Positions 17,755 through 26,871 of a DNA stretch of 64,000 nucleotides are shown in pieces; within the stretch, counting starts at the first letter, position 1, and every line of letters begins with the position of its first letter. The position numbers and the translations under genes are program-made. The notes beneath the pieces were generated by a model, which was not told the origin of the DNA, searched no databases, and worked only from the letters and a program-made list of their open reading frames with translations. The stretch is from JAJRQY01 sp965224435 (GTDB taxonomy: Bacteria; Actinomycetota; Acidimicrobiia; Acidimicrobiales; SZUA-35). The stretch is taken from the NCBI GenBank assembly GCA_965224435.1, contig OZ245048.1:4030001-4094000 (forward strand). The letters are read 5' to 3'.

Positions 17755-18492
17755 TCAAGGTCGCTGGTCCACTAGATCCGGCACGGTGGCTACGAGTTCG
17801 CCGTACCAGGGTGCAGGAAAGTCTGACTCAACGACACGCATTCCTGCCCTCTCGATCATGCCTTCCAGAATCCATGAGAATGTGGAGAATTCCTCGCGAA
17901 CATGAGTCTCAAACATCTCCTTGGTGAATCCTTCGCCCTCCGGTTTGGCCATGGTCGAAATCCAGGCGGGGAGCTGTGTCAGAGTCTCCTTCGCTTCAAA
18001 TGACCACATCGCGTCCCAAAGATAGAACAGGCCGCCGGGCCGGAGCATGGCGGCAACCTTGTTGAGCGCGACCTGCTTCCAGGTGTCGGGAAGTTGATGC
18101 AACGCCGAGCGACTGGTCACCACATCGACACTGTCCGCAGAGTGCTCATAGCTGAGCAACCCTGCGTGGTGGTGGTGAAGCGATACGCCATTGGCCCCGG
18201 CATGCTGGCGGGCAAAGCTGATCATGTTCTCCGAGACATCGGCGGCATGAGCCTCCGCTCCACGCAGTGCAGCTCGAACCGGGAGTGAGCCGGTCCCTGT
18301 TCCAAGGTCGACAAAGACGGTTCCTTCAGCTACGGCCAATCGGTCCAGCAGCTCGTCGTCTTTCGCGATGGTGGTTCCTTGATTGTCGTCGTAGGCCTGA
18401 ACGCTGGCGGGCGAGTCAAGATCAACACCGACGGGATCAAATTCGGTGAACATCCACGGGGGCAGGGTTGGGGCAGGCATGCTCCATGTCAT
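17755..18492 (-). CDS. Class I SAM-dependent methyltransferase
   Basis: 245 residues. Motif I is VFVDLGTGTGSLPVRAALRG near residue 60, followed by AEAHAADVSENMISFARQ (the acidic loop binding the ribose). SADSVDVVTSRSALHQLPD and MLRPGGLFYLWDAMWSFE are the later core motifs. The N-terminal MPAPTLPPWMFTEFDPVG and the C-terminal EGMIERAGMRVVESDFP are outside the core and may set the substrate. No operon partner; it ends close to the toxin-antitoxin module. Confidence 0.85.
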   Translation of the reverse strand: MTWSMPAPTLPPWMFTEFDPVGVDLDSPASVQAYDDNQGTTIAKDDELLDRLAVAEGTVFVDLGTGTGSLPVRAALRGAEAHAADVSENMISFARQHAGANGVSLHHHHAGLLSYEHSADSVDVVTSRSALHQLPDTWKQVALNKVAAMLRPGGLFYLWDAMWSFEAKETLTQLPAWISTMAKPEGEGFTKEMFETHVREEFSTFSWILEGMIERAGMRVVESDFPAPWYGELVATVPDLVDQRP

Positions 18493-18572
18493 ACCAGCTC
18501 AGGTCATCGTGCGCCTGACCTTTCCGGCGTCGCCGAAGGAACGCAGGCGCTGGTGTGTGCTATCTCATAGGT

Positions 18573-19958
18573 ATGGCGGCCCGAACTCTTCATCCCTCAA
18601 GATTTGCGATTCTGGTTGTGTTGCTCGGCTTGATGGCGGCCGGGTGTACCTCTACGCCCGAGAATTCCAGTCCGACAGATTCGACTCTGTCAACGCTGGC
18701 CACCTCACCGGCCCAGAGTTCGACGACAACCGAGACAGCCACACCCGGCCAGTTAGGCCTCGGTGCTTCGATTCCGGAGGGTCGCTCCGTGATCATCCCC
18801 GAGGGGCCCTACGTTCCGGGTCAACAAGTGAACCTGTTGTTTCGTGACGATGTCGCCGTCGACCTTCTGAACGGAAGCCCACGTCTGTGTGCACAGATCA
18901 ATGACGGCGATGAGGTTTGCGACCCTTCATTGCTGCAAACCCAAGTCCTTAGCGATGCTCCCACCGGAACCCAAGGAGTCACCGTCGAAGTTCCCCAACG
19001 TCATTTTGGGCCAGCAGGTGAAAGAGACTGCGGTGACGTGACGATGCAATGCAGGTTGATTTGGATGAGCGAAGCCGGTCAGGCTCTTGCCAGCCCTGAC
19101 CTGACCTATTCGAGCGCGCTTGATCCATCGCCATTGATAGTCGAGGTGATGGTGGGACCTGAAGTCGGTGCGGCCGCTATACGCATCCAGAAACTGGACA
19201 GCATTGACCTCACTGAGTTCTTGACCCCTCAGAGACTCGAAGAAATAGAAGACAGCGTTAACCTCAGTGGCCGGTTCAATCGAGAACAACTGGAACTTAC
19301 GCTTGCGGTAGGAGCACTCTGCGGGTTTGGCGTCGGTGGCCCGCCGATCGGTAGCGAAGACCTACTGGAGTCTCCGAGTTGGTGGCCAACAACAACTCCG
19401 CACCCCTTGTCCTACCGGATCAACTGTGACTGGCTAGCGGTTGAAGGAGACCTCGGCTCCGAAGGCGGCGACTGGGCCAACTTTCGGGTAAAGCGAGATA
19501 TCTACGGGTTCGGTGGATGGCAAGACTGCGCTATTGAAACTTGCTACTTGGAAGCCGTCGTGAGATGGACCCATCCCCTCCCCGGCGGCTCGAAACTCGG
19601 AGAGGAGATCACCGCCAGTCGGGTTCTGATTGACATTCCAGACACCTGGCCTTCGAGCCGCCCGAGCGTCAGCATCCTCGAACCAGGCCCCTACAAGCCC
19701 GGCCAAGAGGTCACGGTCGAGGTTCGGAACTACCCGTATGGATCCAGTGAGCTTGACATTGGCTGGTGCCCCGGTGACGAGTACACGTGCTACTACCGAT
19801 CCACCACCTGGACGGCAATTGGCGACCTCTACCGAGTCACCTTGATGATCCCCAGATCTGCAGATGGCTGTGGACTGAACCGATGCTATTTTGCCATCGA
19901 CAGTCCAAGCGAAGGGATGGCACCTCCAGCTGTCGTCGTCGTGCCCGTACTCGACTGA
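18573..19958 (+). CDS. Lipoprotein with Ser/Thr-rich linker, function unknown
   Basis: 461 residues from ATG 18573. The signal peptide ends in a lipobox (LVVLLGLMAAGC), so the protein should be anchored to the outer face of the membrane. A ~35-residue Thr/Ser-rich tether follows (SSTTTETATPGQ). The mature part has two related beta-rich modules, each opening with a phrase like IPEGPYVPGQQVNLLFRD (near residue 75) and ILEPGPYKPGQEVTVEVRNY (near residue 370), with several paired cysteines, which looks like repeated immunoglobulin-like folds. The product is not recognised. Confidence 0.7.
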   Translation: MAARTLHPSRFAILVVLLGLMAAGCTSTPENSSPTDSTLSTLATSPAQSSTTTETATPGQLGLGASIPEGRSVIIPEGPYVPGQQVNLLFRDDVAVDLLNGSPRLCAQINDGDEVCDPSLLQTQVLSDAPTGTQGVTVEVPQRHFGPAGERDCGDVTMQCRLIWMSEAGQALASPDLTYSSALDPSPLIVEVMVGPEVGAAAIRIQKLDSIDLTEFLTPQRLEEIEDSVNLSGRFNREQLELTLAVGALCGFGVGGPPIGSEDLLESPSWWPTTTPHPLSYRINCDWLAVEGDLGSEGGDWANFRVKRDIYGFGGWQDCAIETCYLEAVVRWTHPLPGGSKLGEEITASRVLIDIPDTWPSSRPSVSILEPGPYKPGQEVTVEVRNYPYGSSELDIGWCPGDEYTCYYRSTTWTAIGDLYRVTLMIPRSADGCGLNRCYFAIDSPSEGMAPPAVVVVPVLD

Positions 19959-20056
19959 CCAGCCCCAGCGCACGACGAGGGTAGATCTCGACTCGGCACA
20001 CCCAGACGTCCTTCGAACCGACCTCGGCTCATCGCCAGCGCCCGAATCATTCTCGA

Positions 20057-20440
20057 TCAGTTTCCGAGGTGCTTGGCAAGCCAAAGGGCGACGGCCGGTT
20101 CGTCCAGCTCACCCGCTGCAATCGATAGCACCGTCGCCACCGCCTCATCCGGCGGAACAGCCAACTCGTGGCCATTCAACGCACAGAACATCGTCAGTGA
20201 TAGCCAGGCCAATCGCTTATTGCCGTCGGGTAGCGGATGATTGCGGGCAATGCGCACCACCAGAACAGCCGCCTTATTTACGAACTCGGGGTAGAAGTCA
20301 GTGTCTCCGAATCCGGCTTGGGGTGCGTGTAAGGCCGAATCGAGTAACTCCAGCCGGCTAACACTTCGCAAGGTCCTTGCATCAATCCCGGTCACGGCCT
20401 CGGCGATGATGAGCGCCTCCGCCAAGGTGAGGTATCTCAC
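20057..20440 (-). CDS. doc: Doc-type Fic-domain toxin
   Basis: 127 residues of the death-on-curing family. The Fic/Doc active-site motif reads ARNHPLPDGNKRLAWLSL (H-P-x-x-D-G-N-K-R); the preceding helix SRLELLDSALHAPQAGFG is the Doc N-terminal hallmark. Doc toxins phosphorylate EF-Tu; other Fic proteins transfer AMP. The gene overlaps the stop of the upstream ribbon-helix-helix antitoxin by four bases, giving a complete toxin-antitoxin pair. Confidence 0.9.
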   Translation of the reverse strand: MRYLTLAEALIIAEAVTGIDARTLRSVSRLELLDSALHAPQAGFGDTDFYPEFVNKAAVLVVRIARNHPLPDGNKRLAWLSLTMFCALNGHELAVPPDEAVATVLSIAAGELDEPAVALWLAKHLGN

Positions 20441-20649
20441 CGGGCAAGTCGATCCAAGATCTCCTTGTCGCGTTCGGTCAGGGCGCGGAGCGTATCCATG
20501 AAGTTGCTGTCCTCTTTGACATGGTTGAGCTCATTCTCGAGTGCCTCAAGCATCAACGTGTTCACACTAATGCCGCGGCCGCGAGCAACAATGTCCGCTT
20601 TCTCTGCTAGATCCTCGGGTATCCGCACAGTCGTCGTTCGCTTCGTCAT
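20437..20649 (-). CDS. Ribbon-helix-helix antitoxin for Doc
   Basis: 70 residues. The N-terminal KRTTTVRIPEDLAEKADIVA gives the DNA-binding strand and first helix, and GRGISVNTLMLEALENELNH the second helix of an Arc/MetJ-like fold. The acidic C-terminus (NFMDTLRALTERDKEILDRL) is a likely Doc-binding segment. Translationally coupled to the toxin. The start codon is part of a 12-base palindrome, suggesting self-repression. Confidence 0.85.
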   Translation of the reverse strand: MTKRTTTVRIPEDLAEKADIVARGRGISVNTLMLEALENELNHVKEDSNFMDTLRALTERDKEILDRLAR

Positions 20650-20658
20650 GACGTCATG
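20647..20658. promoter_or_regulatory. 12-base palindrome at the Doc antitoxin start
   Basis: The sequence CATGACGTCATG is a perfect palindrome whose first three bases are the complement of the antitoxin start codon. Position and symmetry fit an operator bound by the ribbon-helix-helix antitoxin. Confidence 0.5.
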
Positions 20659-20710
20659 GTATCACACCACCATGTGCAGGTCACGAGAATTCTCGCGTGC
20701 CAACCAGCGG

Positions 20711-21058
20711 TCAATCCTTCGTCGACTGCCCCAGGGCCTGAAGAAGATGCTCGGGATCATTGGTTCCAATACGGAAGACCTTGCCCGATGAGAGCTCTAG
20801 CTCAACCGCGTCGAGGCCCCAAGTGTTGTACATCCAGCCTCGTCGGATCTTGCGGATTCCCCAGCCATAGATCCAAGAATTGCGGACCTGGCTAGCACTC
20901 ACAATGTCAACAAGATCGATCGTCCGGTGTGGCCAACCCCACCCAAAGGCTGCTCGAACCTGACCACCAGAAACCGTGACCTTGAGGGGAACGACAAGGA
21001 GGCCTTTCTGGACATGGCGATAGTTCACGTTGCCAGTATGACGGGTGGCCAGCTCCAT
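20711..21058 (-). CDS. PH-like small protein of unknown function
   Basis: About 115 residues from ATG 21058 (longer starts at 21076 and 21109 would overlap the promoter of the divergent hydrolase). Strand-rich: LLVVPLKVTVSGGQVRAAFG, then DLVDIVSASQVRNSWIYGWG, RRGWMYNTWGLDAVELELSS and FRIGTNDPEHLLQAL. The terminal phrase 'GKVFRIGTNDPEHL' is typical of bacterial PH-like domains that read out as small cytoplasmic proteins. Function unknown. Confidence 0.6.
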   Translation of the reverse strand: MELATRHTGNVNYRHVQKGLLVVPLKVTVSGGQVRAAFGWGWPHRTIDLVDIVSASQVRNSWIYGWGIRKIRRGWMYNTWGLDAVELELSSGKVFRIGTNDPEHLLQALGQSTKD

Positions 21059-21078
21059 AACCAAGGAGGCACGCATTC

Positions 21079-21106
21079 TTGACGAGACAGCGACACCTGC
21101 TAGTTT
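21079..21106 (+). promoter_or_regulatory. Leaderless promoter candidate for the hydrolase gene
   Basis: TTGACG at 21079-21084, a 16-base spacer, then TAGTTT at 21101-21106. Transcription would start about 7-9 bases later, at or next to the ATG at 21115, giving a leaderless mRNA. No ribosome-binding site is visible before that ATG, which fits. Confidence 0.55.
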
Positions 21107-21114
21107 CATCCGCT

Positions 21115-21873
21115 ATGTCTGATGTGATTCCAGGGGCCGAACCATTCGAGCAAGCCGGAGGACCAATCGGTGTGTTGGTTGTGCACGGCTTCACCGGCAG
21201 CCCATCATCAATGCGGCCAATCGCCACTGCCATGGCCGAAGCCGGACACACCGTGCACATGCCCCGCCTGCCTGGGCACGGAACATCGGTGACCGACATG
21301 CTGGAAACCAGCTGGGCTGATTGGTCCGGCACAGTCGAAGCCGCCTACCAAGAGATGTCCCAGTCATGTGAGAAGGTCGTGGTTGTCGGCCTATCCATGG
21401 GCGGAACGCTCACCCTCGAACTGGCTAGCAAACACCCAGAGATCGCCGGGATCGTTGCCATCAATGCCCCGTCGACCACCAACGCCACCACCGTCGATCA
21501 GGTACGAGGCTTGATGCAGAACGGTGAAACACTCATTGACTCCATCGGCAATGACATCGCCAAGCCGGACATCGACGAAGGCTCTTACGACGCCACGCCG
21601 ATCGGCCCGCTGCTGAGCCTGTTTGATGCTGTGGAGGCACTACAGCCAAACCTTGTCAAGATCAAGATGCCGACCCTGCTCATCACCAGCCGACAAGATC
21701 ATGTTGTGCCGCCCAGCGATAGTGACAACACCGCAACCGCCATCAGCTGCGTAGCCGAACGCCTCTGGCTGGAGGACAGTTACCACGTCGCCACCATCGA
21801 CTACGACCGCGACAATATCATCGACACATTGTCCAAGTTCGTCAACAGAGTGACGGCTAAGGCCGAGGTCTAG
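21115..21873 (+). CDS. Alpha/beta hydrolase, carboxylesterase/monoacylglycerol lipase-like
   Basis: 252 residues. The oxyanion strand IGVLVVHGFTGSPSSMRPIA, the nucleophile elbow VVVVGLSMGGTLTLELAS (Ser in GLSMG), the acid ITSRQDHVVP and the histidine in DSYHVATIDYDRD make a full catalytic triad. The closest type is the EST/lipase group with HGFTG, which hydrolyses short or medium acyl esters. It has its own leaderless-type promoter and ends 10 bases before the convergent sigma factor gene. Confidence 0.87.
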   Translation: MSDVIPGAEPFEQAGGPIGVLVVHGFTGSPSSMRPIATAMAEAGHTVHMPRLPGHGTSVTDMLETSWADWSGTVEAAYQEMSQSCEKVVVVGLSMGGTLTLELASKHPEIAGIVAINAPSTTNATTVDQVRGLMQNGETLIDSIGNDIAKPDIDEGSYDATPIGPLLSLFDAVEALQPNLVKIKMPTLLITSRQDHVVPPSDSDNTATAISCVAERLWLEDSYHVATIDYDRDNIIDTLSKFVNRVTAKAEV

Positions 21874-21883
21874 CGACGACGGC

Positions 21884-22828
21884 TTAGACAGCCAGCAGGT
21901 CGCGAGCGCCAGTATCGGAGCTTGGGTGACGCAGCTTCGACATGGCCCGAGCTTCAATCTGACGGATCCGCTCACGGGTCAGGTTGAAGTACTCGCCAAC
22001 CTCTTCCAGCGTGCGAGGCTCACCACGATCGAGACCAAAGCGCAACTTCAGGATCTCACGCTCGCGCTCATCCAAAGGAGAGAGCAGTCGTGAGATTTCA
22101 TCGGGAAGTAACGACGTTGCTGCCACTTCGAAAGGTGAGTCAGCGCCGCGGTCTTCGACCACGTCGCCAAGTTCGGCGTCGCCGTCTTCACGCAACGGTT
22201 CGGACAACGAAAGCGGCTCTGCAGCAAAGCGCAGGGCTTCGGTCACCTTGTCTTCGGGCATCTCGACTTCGATGGCCAGTTCGGCAATGGTGGCAGAGCG
22301 ACCGTACTTGAGTTCGAGACGAGCACGAGCCTTCTGCAATCGAGCGAGCGTATCGCCAGCATGCACGGGCAGACGGATGGTCCGTCCGGTATTGGCAATA
22401 CCACGGGTGATCGCTTGGCGGATCCACCAGGTGGCGTAGGTGGAGAACTTGAAACCCTTACGCCAGTCAAATTTCTCGACTGCGTGCATCAAGCCCAGGT
22501 TGCCCTCTTGAATCAGATCGAGAAGAGGCAGTCCCGAAGCTTGGTACTTCTTGGCTATGGAGACAACGAGCCGCAGGTTTGACTGCACGAAGGAGCGTTC
22601 GGCCTCGCGACCCTTGCGAATGGAGCGGCGCAATTCGCGCTTCTTGACCGAGGTGACGTTCGGATCGGCTTCGAGCTCTTCGCTCGCGGCCTTACCAGCC
22701 TCAATCGCCTGTGCCAAACGGACTTCGTCTTCCTTGGTCAGTAGCGCGTACTGACCAATGTCCGTGAGATACAGCCTGACGAGATCTTCCTCGTCCCTCT
22801 CGACTCGCTCCTTAGCCAAGGACCCCAA
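21884..22828 (-). CDS. RNA polymerase sigma-70 factor, group 1/2 (SigA/SigB-like)
   Basis: 314 residues with regions 1.2 to 4.2 and no long region 1.1. EEDLVRLYLTDIGQYALLTK is region 1.2; SNLRLVVSIAKKYQASGLPL and FSTYATWWIRQAITRGIANT are regions 2.1-2.4; LRFGLDRGEPRTLEEVGEYF and TRERIRQIEARAMSKLRHP are region 4.2. The lack of region 1.1 points either to a compact housekeeping sigma or to a close paralogue (SigB/HrdB class). It is monocistronic with a ~200-base 5' spacer. Confidence 0.93.
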   Translation of the reverse strand: MGSLAKERVERDEEDLVRLYLTDIGQYALLTKEDEVRLAQAIEAGKAASEELEADPNVTSVKKRELRRSIRKGREAERSFVQSNLRLVVSIAKKYQASGLPLLDLIQEGNLGLMHAVEKFDWRKGFKFSTYATWWIRQAITRGIANTGRTIRLPVHAGDTLARLQKARARLELKYGRSATIAELAIEVEMPEDKVTEALRFAAEPLSLSEPLREDGDAELGDVVEDRGADSPFEVAATSLLPDEISRLLSPLDEREREILKLRFGLDRGEPRTLEEVGEYFNLTRERIRQIEARAMSKLRHPSSDTGARDLLAV

Positions 22829-23030
22829 CCTTCCATCGCTCGAATATCACCAAGACTGACTGATCATCTTGGGTAATTTCGTGTCGATCCTATCGACTCG
22901 ACCCCGAAATTGTGATACAGCAGCCGACTGGCCGACAAAACCGGCTCCGAAAGACTTTCCCGGGCGGGCATTTTCTTCGCTCTAAACAACGGCACGGAGT
23001 GAATGCGGCTTAAGGAAACACCGCAAACAA

Positions 23031-23699
23031 TCAGCCCGTTGTTGCTTCGACACCAGCCGGGCCACCGATGTCATGGCCAGTGATTCCGCCGGAAACTCGA
23101 AAAAGCTTGGCCAATTTGGCTTGATGCTGAGAGGCCCGATCAATTGTGGCGTCATCAATCAAGAGCGAATCCAGCATCATCTCACCCTCTCGCCATTCCT
23201 GCATGTCATCAGCCAGGCAGAGCTCAAGATTGCGCATCGTTGGAGCGTCGGTGATGGTTGAAGTGTTGTTCAAGTGGTAGGTGTAGGAGCCAATCATTGC
23301 CGGAAGCAAGACCCGGTACAGGCCAACCAGTTTCTCAATGGTCGATTCGGTATTCATTGGCTCGCCAGCAATGGGTTGCCCGACAGCCTCGACGAATTTC
23401 TCGAAATCGGCGTTGGGAGCCACAGTGAGCCGCGTCGGGTCAAGCTCACGAAGTTCCGGCAACCGCTTGTGCCAAAGCTCGGCATGGAATGCATGGTGAT
23501 AGCAGTGATTGCCCAGTTGCAGCTTGATTTCGAGTTCTGGAGCCAGGGCAACCCAACCGCCCATGATCTCGAACACCTTCATCTCAATCCACGTGTAGTT
23601 GCCGACGCGTCGAGCCGTTTCCTCAACACTGAAGAGGCTCGGGAACTCACGACGGACCCAGGGTGGCCGAGCGTTCTCGACTTCTCTGTCTGTTGCCAT
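23031..23699 (-). CDS. Hypothetical protein, possible ferritin-like helical bundle
   Basis: 222 residues from ATG 23699, 8 bases after the stop of the M15 peptidase gene, so probably co-transcribed. Helical, with a histidine-rich helix (LGNHCYHHAFHAELWHKRLP) and later EKLVGLYRVLLPAMIGSYTY and LCLADDMQEWREGEMMLDS. The pattern of helices with Glu/His pairs resembles ferritin-like folds, but I cannot place a di-iron site with confidence. Unknown role. Confidence 0.55.
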   Translation of the reverse strand: MATDREVENARPPWVRREFPSLFSVEETARRVGNYTWIEMKVFEIMGGWVALAPELEIKLQLGNHCYHHAFHAELWHKRLPELRELDPTRLTVAPNADFEKFVEAVGQPIAGEPMNTESTIEKLVGLYRVLLPAMIGSYTYHLNNTSTITDAPTMRNLELCLADDMQEWREGEMMLDSLLIDDATIDRASQHQAKLAKLFRVSGGITGHDIGGPAGVEATTG

Positions 23700-23706
23700 C
23701 AAACGA

Positions 23707-24951
23707 TCATCGACCGTTGGTCGACCAATGCCACGGCTCACTTGGCAAGTTATAGAAGCCATAATTGGCTGCATTTGCCTTCAACCACTTGTACGCAGCA
23801 GAAGACCGACTGCCAATGGTGCGCCCGTTGTAGGTGAAGTCAATGGCCATGCCGCGCTCGTGCATGGATGAGCCGGGACGGGCCGTTGGCGGCCGACAAC
23901 GGCTCGCCGACATTTCATAGATGGCGTAGTTGCTGGTTCCACAATGTGCTTTACGCAAGCGAATCTGGGTGCTGTTGTCGCGCCAGCCCCAGCCACCAAG
24001 AGTGATGCCAGCGGCGGCGGCATCACCAATCATGCGATCAACGTTGGCAGAGATCGACTCATGAACTCGGAAGCCACGAACGGACACGATCTCGCTTGGC
24101 GCCGGAATCGGGATCCGGCCACCGCCGCCAGAACGACCCTGGCGTTTCTTGGCTAGCTCGGCTGCGATTCGGGCTGCCTCTGCCGCCACGGCCTTGTCTT
24201 CCTTTGACTTGAGGTTCTGATCCTGGGCTTCGATCTCAGACAGTCGGTTCAGGAGATCATCCAGCCGCAGCTCTGCCTCAGCACTCAGCGACGCTTGCAC
24301 GTCCCGGACCTCTTCTAGCTCAACGAGCTGGGCGGCAATCTGAACCTTGAGCTCCTCGGCCTCGGCCTCAGCATCACGGGCGATGGCTCGGTTGACCTCC
24401 AAGTCTTCTTGGGCTGCGCTCAAGCTTTCGGCGATCTCAACATCGGACTTGGTTGCCCCGTTTACCAATTCTTGCATTCGAGCGGCCTGGGTTGGATCTG
24501 ATGCTTCCAGGAGCGGCGACGTCTCCCCTTCGCCGCTGGCAACAAACGAACTGACAGCTCGTGAAGCCAACTGAGCTTCAAGATCGGCGATCTCGACGAT
24601 CTTGAGTTCAACCGCTTCAATAGCAGCCGCCGACTCACGTTCTCTGGCCGCCAACTGGGCTTTTGCTTCGCTCAGTCGGGACTCTTGAGCATTAACTTCG
24701 GCTTGCATGACTTGCAGTGCATCGAGCAGGACGTCAAGTTCAGCTGACGCGGCATCGACCTTCTTGGCTTGCTCGGCCTTCTCAGCCTGCACCTCTTTGC
24801 GCTCTTTGCGGATGGATTCGATCTCTTCATTGGTTTGCGCATCCGAAGGAATGGCAGACACCCCAAGGATGACTAGCAGCAACGCTAGAAGAGCTGAACG
24901 GGCGGCCACAGCAGCTCGCCAGTTGGAGAATGTTGTTCGAATCGGTTTCAT
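23707..24951 (-). CDS. Secreted peptidase M15 (VanY-like) with long coiled coil
   Basis: 414 residues. An N-terminal signal (SALLALLLVILGVSAIPSDA) is followed by ~220 residues of Glu/Ala/Lys-rich coiled coil (as in PcsB/RipC-like wall hydrolases), a glycine-rich hinge (KKRQGRSGGGG) and a C-terminal D,D-carboxypeptidase domain. Zinc ligands are visible in SSMHERGMAIDFTYNG (H and D) and EPWHWSTNG (H). It likely trims peptidoglycan stems; the coiled coil may hold it inactive until recruited at the septum. Confidence 0.85.
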   Translation of the reverse strand: MKPIRTTFSNWRAAVAARSALLALLLVILGVSAIPSDAQTNEEIESIRKERKEVQAEKAEQAKKVDAASAELDVLLDALQVMQAEVNAQESRLSEAKAQLAARERESAAAIEAVELKIVEIADLEAQLASRAVSSFVASGEGETSPLLEASDPTQAARMQELVNGATKSDVEIAESLSAAQEDLEVNRAIARDAEAEAEELKVQIAAQLVELEEVRDVQASLSAEAELRLDDLLNRLSEIEAQDQNLKSKEDKAVAAEAARIAAELAKKRQGRSGGGGRIPIPAPSEIVSVRGFRVHESISANVDRMIGDAAAAGITLGGWGWRDNSTQIRLRKAHCGTSNYAIYEMSASRCRPPTARPGSSMHERGMAIDFTYNGRTIGSRSSAAYKWLKANAANYGFYNLPSEPWHWSTNGR

Positions 24952-25092
24952 CGCTTCACACAAGACTAGTTGGATCTTGGCCGCTACAACCGGTCATGGA
25001 CTAGGTCGAACACCATGGGTGACCCCATCACTACGGCTACAAATCGCTTGAGTAGGCCAAATTCTGGCCTATTTCGCCCTCCGAAGACTTGA

Positions 25093-26808
25093 TCAGCCCC
25101 GGTAGCGGTTGGTTATTGGTACTCGCCGATCTCGACCAAATGCCTTTGAACTGATGCGAATTCCGGGGGGACTTTGGCGCCGCTTATATTCAGCAATATC
25201 GACAAGCCGGACAATTCGTCGAACGATGGCCTCATCATGGCCGGCCTCAATCAGCTCCGTTGCCGTCAGGTCCTGCTCGACATAACCCTGCAAGATTGCA
25301 TCCAGAACTGGGTAGGGCGGCAGGCTTTGGTCATCTCGCTGGTCGGGTCGAAGTTCGGCTGATGGGGGCTTGGTGATGACGTGGTTGGGAATGATTTCCT
25401 TGCCCGCTGACTCATTGCGCCAGCGGCACAGGTCATACACATCGGTCTTCCACACGTCCTTGATGACGGCGAAACCACCGGCAGTGTCGCCGTACAAGGT
25501 TGAGTAGCCGACCGAGACCTCACTCTTGTTGCCGGTAGTCAGGATCATCCAGCCGAGCTTGTTGGATAGGGCCATCATCAAGACACCTCGAATTCGAGAT
25601 TGCAAGTTCTCTTCGGTGGTGTCGGCCTCTCGGCCTTCGAATGAGGGTTCCAGCATGTCCAACAAGCCTTGGTGAGCGGGCTCGATGGCAATAGTTCGAT
25701 GCTCAACTCCAAGATTCTCACACAGCTTCACCGCGTCGCTGACCGAGTGGTCGCTGGAATAGCGACTGGGCATGAGCACGGCGTGCACCTTGTCCGCACC
25801 AACTGCCTCCACCGCGAGAGCAACCACGATGGTGGAGTCAATCCCGCCAGAAAGGGCGACGCCAACTTCACTGAATCCGTTCTTGCGCACATAGTCACGA
25901 GTACCGACGACCAGTGCCTTCCACGCTTCGGCCCGTAAGTCCAACAACTCGTGGATCTCACCCATTACCTTTGGACCGTCGATTGGTTCGGCCTCAGTTA
26001 GTTCCTTGACTGGAAGGGCTGGGGTTGGAGCCAGCTGCCCTCGTGGGTCGAGCCTGCGTTTGCGATAGGTGGGTTTGACGTCAAGGTCAAGAACCATGAT
26101 GTGCTGGTCAAACTGTGGTGAGCGGGCCAGGAGCTGACCTTCGTGATCGAATACGACCGAGCCACCGTCGAACAGCAATTCGTCTTGTCCACCGACCTGA
26201 TTGACATAGACAATGGCGCAAGAATTGTCGACTGATCGGGAGCTGACCAATACTTCTCGGGCGATGGACTTGCCAACCTGGTACGGGCTCCCGTTGGGGA
26301 CCATGACGACTTCGGCACCGCCAGCGGCCAGGTCAAGAAGTGGGCCGGTTGGGCTCCAAATGTCTTCACAAATTGCGAGCCCGATCTTGACACCCTTGAT
26401 CTCGACGAGTTCGAGGGGCTCGGTTCCACTGGTGAAGTAGCGACGTTCATCAAAGACGGCATAGTTGGGCAGGAGACGCTTGTTGTAGGTCAGCTCGACC
26501 CGACCGTCACGGCACAGAACGGCCTGGTTAAACAGGTCCCGGTCACCGGCGACGGTGCCAATGACCACCGCTGTTGATCCTGACCGAGCTGCCACCTTGG
26601 CCACGGCTTCTTGACAGTCCTCGACAAAGCCTGGCTTGAGCACCAGGTCCTCGGGCGGATAGCCACAAACCGTCAATTCAGGAAAGACCGCCACGTCGAC
26701 ATCCTGAGACTCAAGCTCTTCCAGGACATCGAAGATCATGGCCACATTGCCATCGATATCACCAAGCACGGGGTTGATCTGGCAGGTAGCAACTCGCAGT
26801 CGACGCAT
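25093..26808 (-). CDS. nadE: Glutamine-dependent NAD+ synthetase
   Basis: 571 residues, two domains. The N-terminal nitrilase-like glutaminase shows VFPELTVCGYPPEDLVLKPG (catalytic Glu), the lysine in ELTYNKRLLPNY and the nucleophile in GLAICEDIWSP. The C-terminal synthetase shows the PP-loop GVALSGGIDSTIVVALA and ILTTGNKSEVSVGYSTLYGD. It converts deamido-NAD to NAD using glutamine-derived ammonia, the last step of NAD synthesis. First gene of a short minus-strand run with the M15 peptidase downstream. Confidence 0.96.
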   Translation of the reverse strand: MRRLRVATCQINPVLGDIDGNVAMIFDVLEELESQDVDVAVFPELTVCGYPPEDLVLKPGFVEDCQEAVAKVAARSGSTAVVIGTVAGDRDLFNQAVLCRDGRVELTYNKRLLPNYAVFDERRYFTSGTEPLELVEIKGVKIGLAICEDIWSPTGPLLDLAAGGAEVVMVPNGSPYQVGKSIAREVLVSSRSVDNSCAIVYVNQVGGQDELLFDGGSVVFDHEGQLLARSPQFDQHIMVLDLDVKPTYRKRRLDPRGQLAPTPALPVKELTEAEPIDGPKVMGEIHELLDLRAEAWKALVVGTRDYVRKNGFSEVGVALSGGIDSTIVVALAVEAVGADKVHAVLMPSRYSSDHSVSDAVKLCENLGVEHRTIAIEPAHQGLLDMLEPSFEGREADTTEENLQSRIRGVLMMALSNKLGWMILTTGNKSEVSVGYSTLYGDTAGGFAVIKDVWKTDVYDLCRWRNESAGKEIIPNHVITKPPSAELRPDQRDDQSLPPYPVLDAILQGYVEQDLTATELIEAGHDEAIVRRIVRLVDIAEYKRRQSPPGIRISSKAFGRDRRVPITNRYRG

Positions 26809-26871
26809 CTTGACATTCTAGAACCGGTCGAGCGAAGACCAGCCGACACCGGCCAGCCGACCGCATGACGC

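Noticed and set aside
19434..20084. 216-residue minus-strand reading frame opposite the lipoprotein gene
   Set aside because: It overlaps a lipoprotein gene with clear signal peptide and repeats, and also the Doc toxin end; no domain seen.
24952..25092. Possible ydaO-type (cyclic-di-AMP) riboswitch before the M15 wall peptidase
   Set aside because: Only short pieces looked similar (GGGGTCACCC); the conserved core and pseudoknot parts could not be placed in the 140 bases available.
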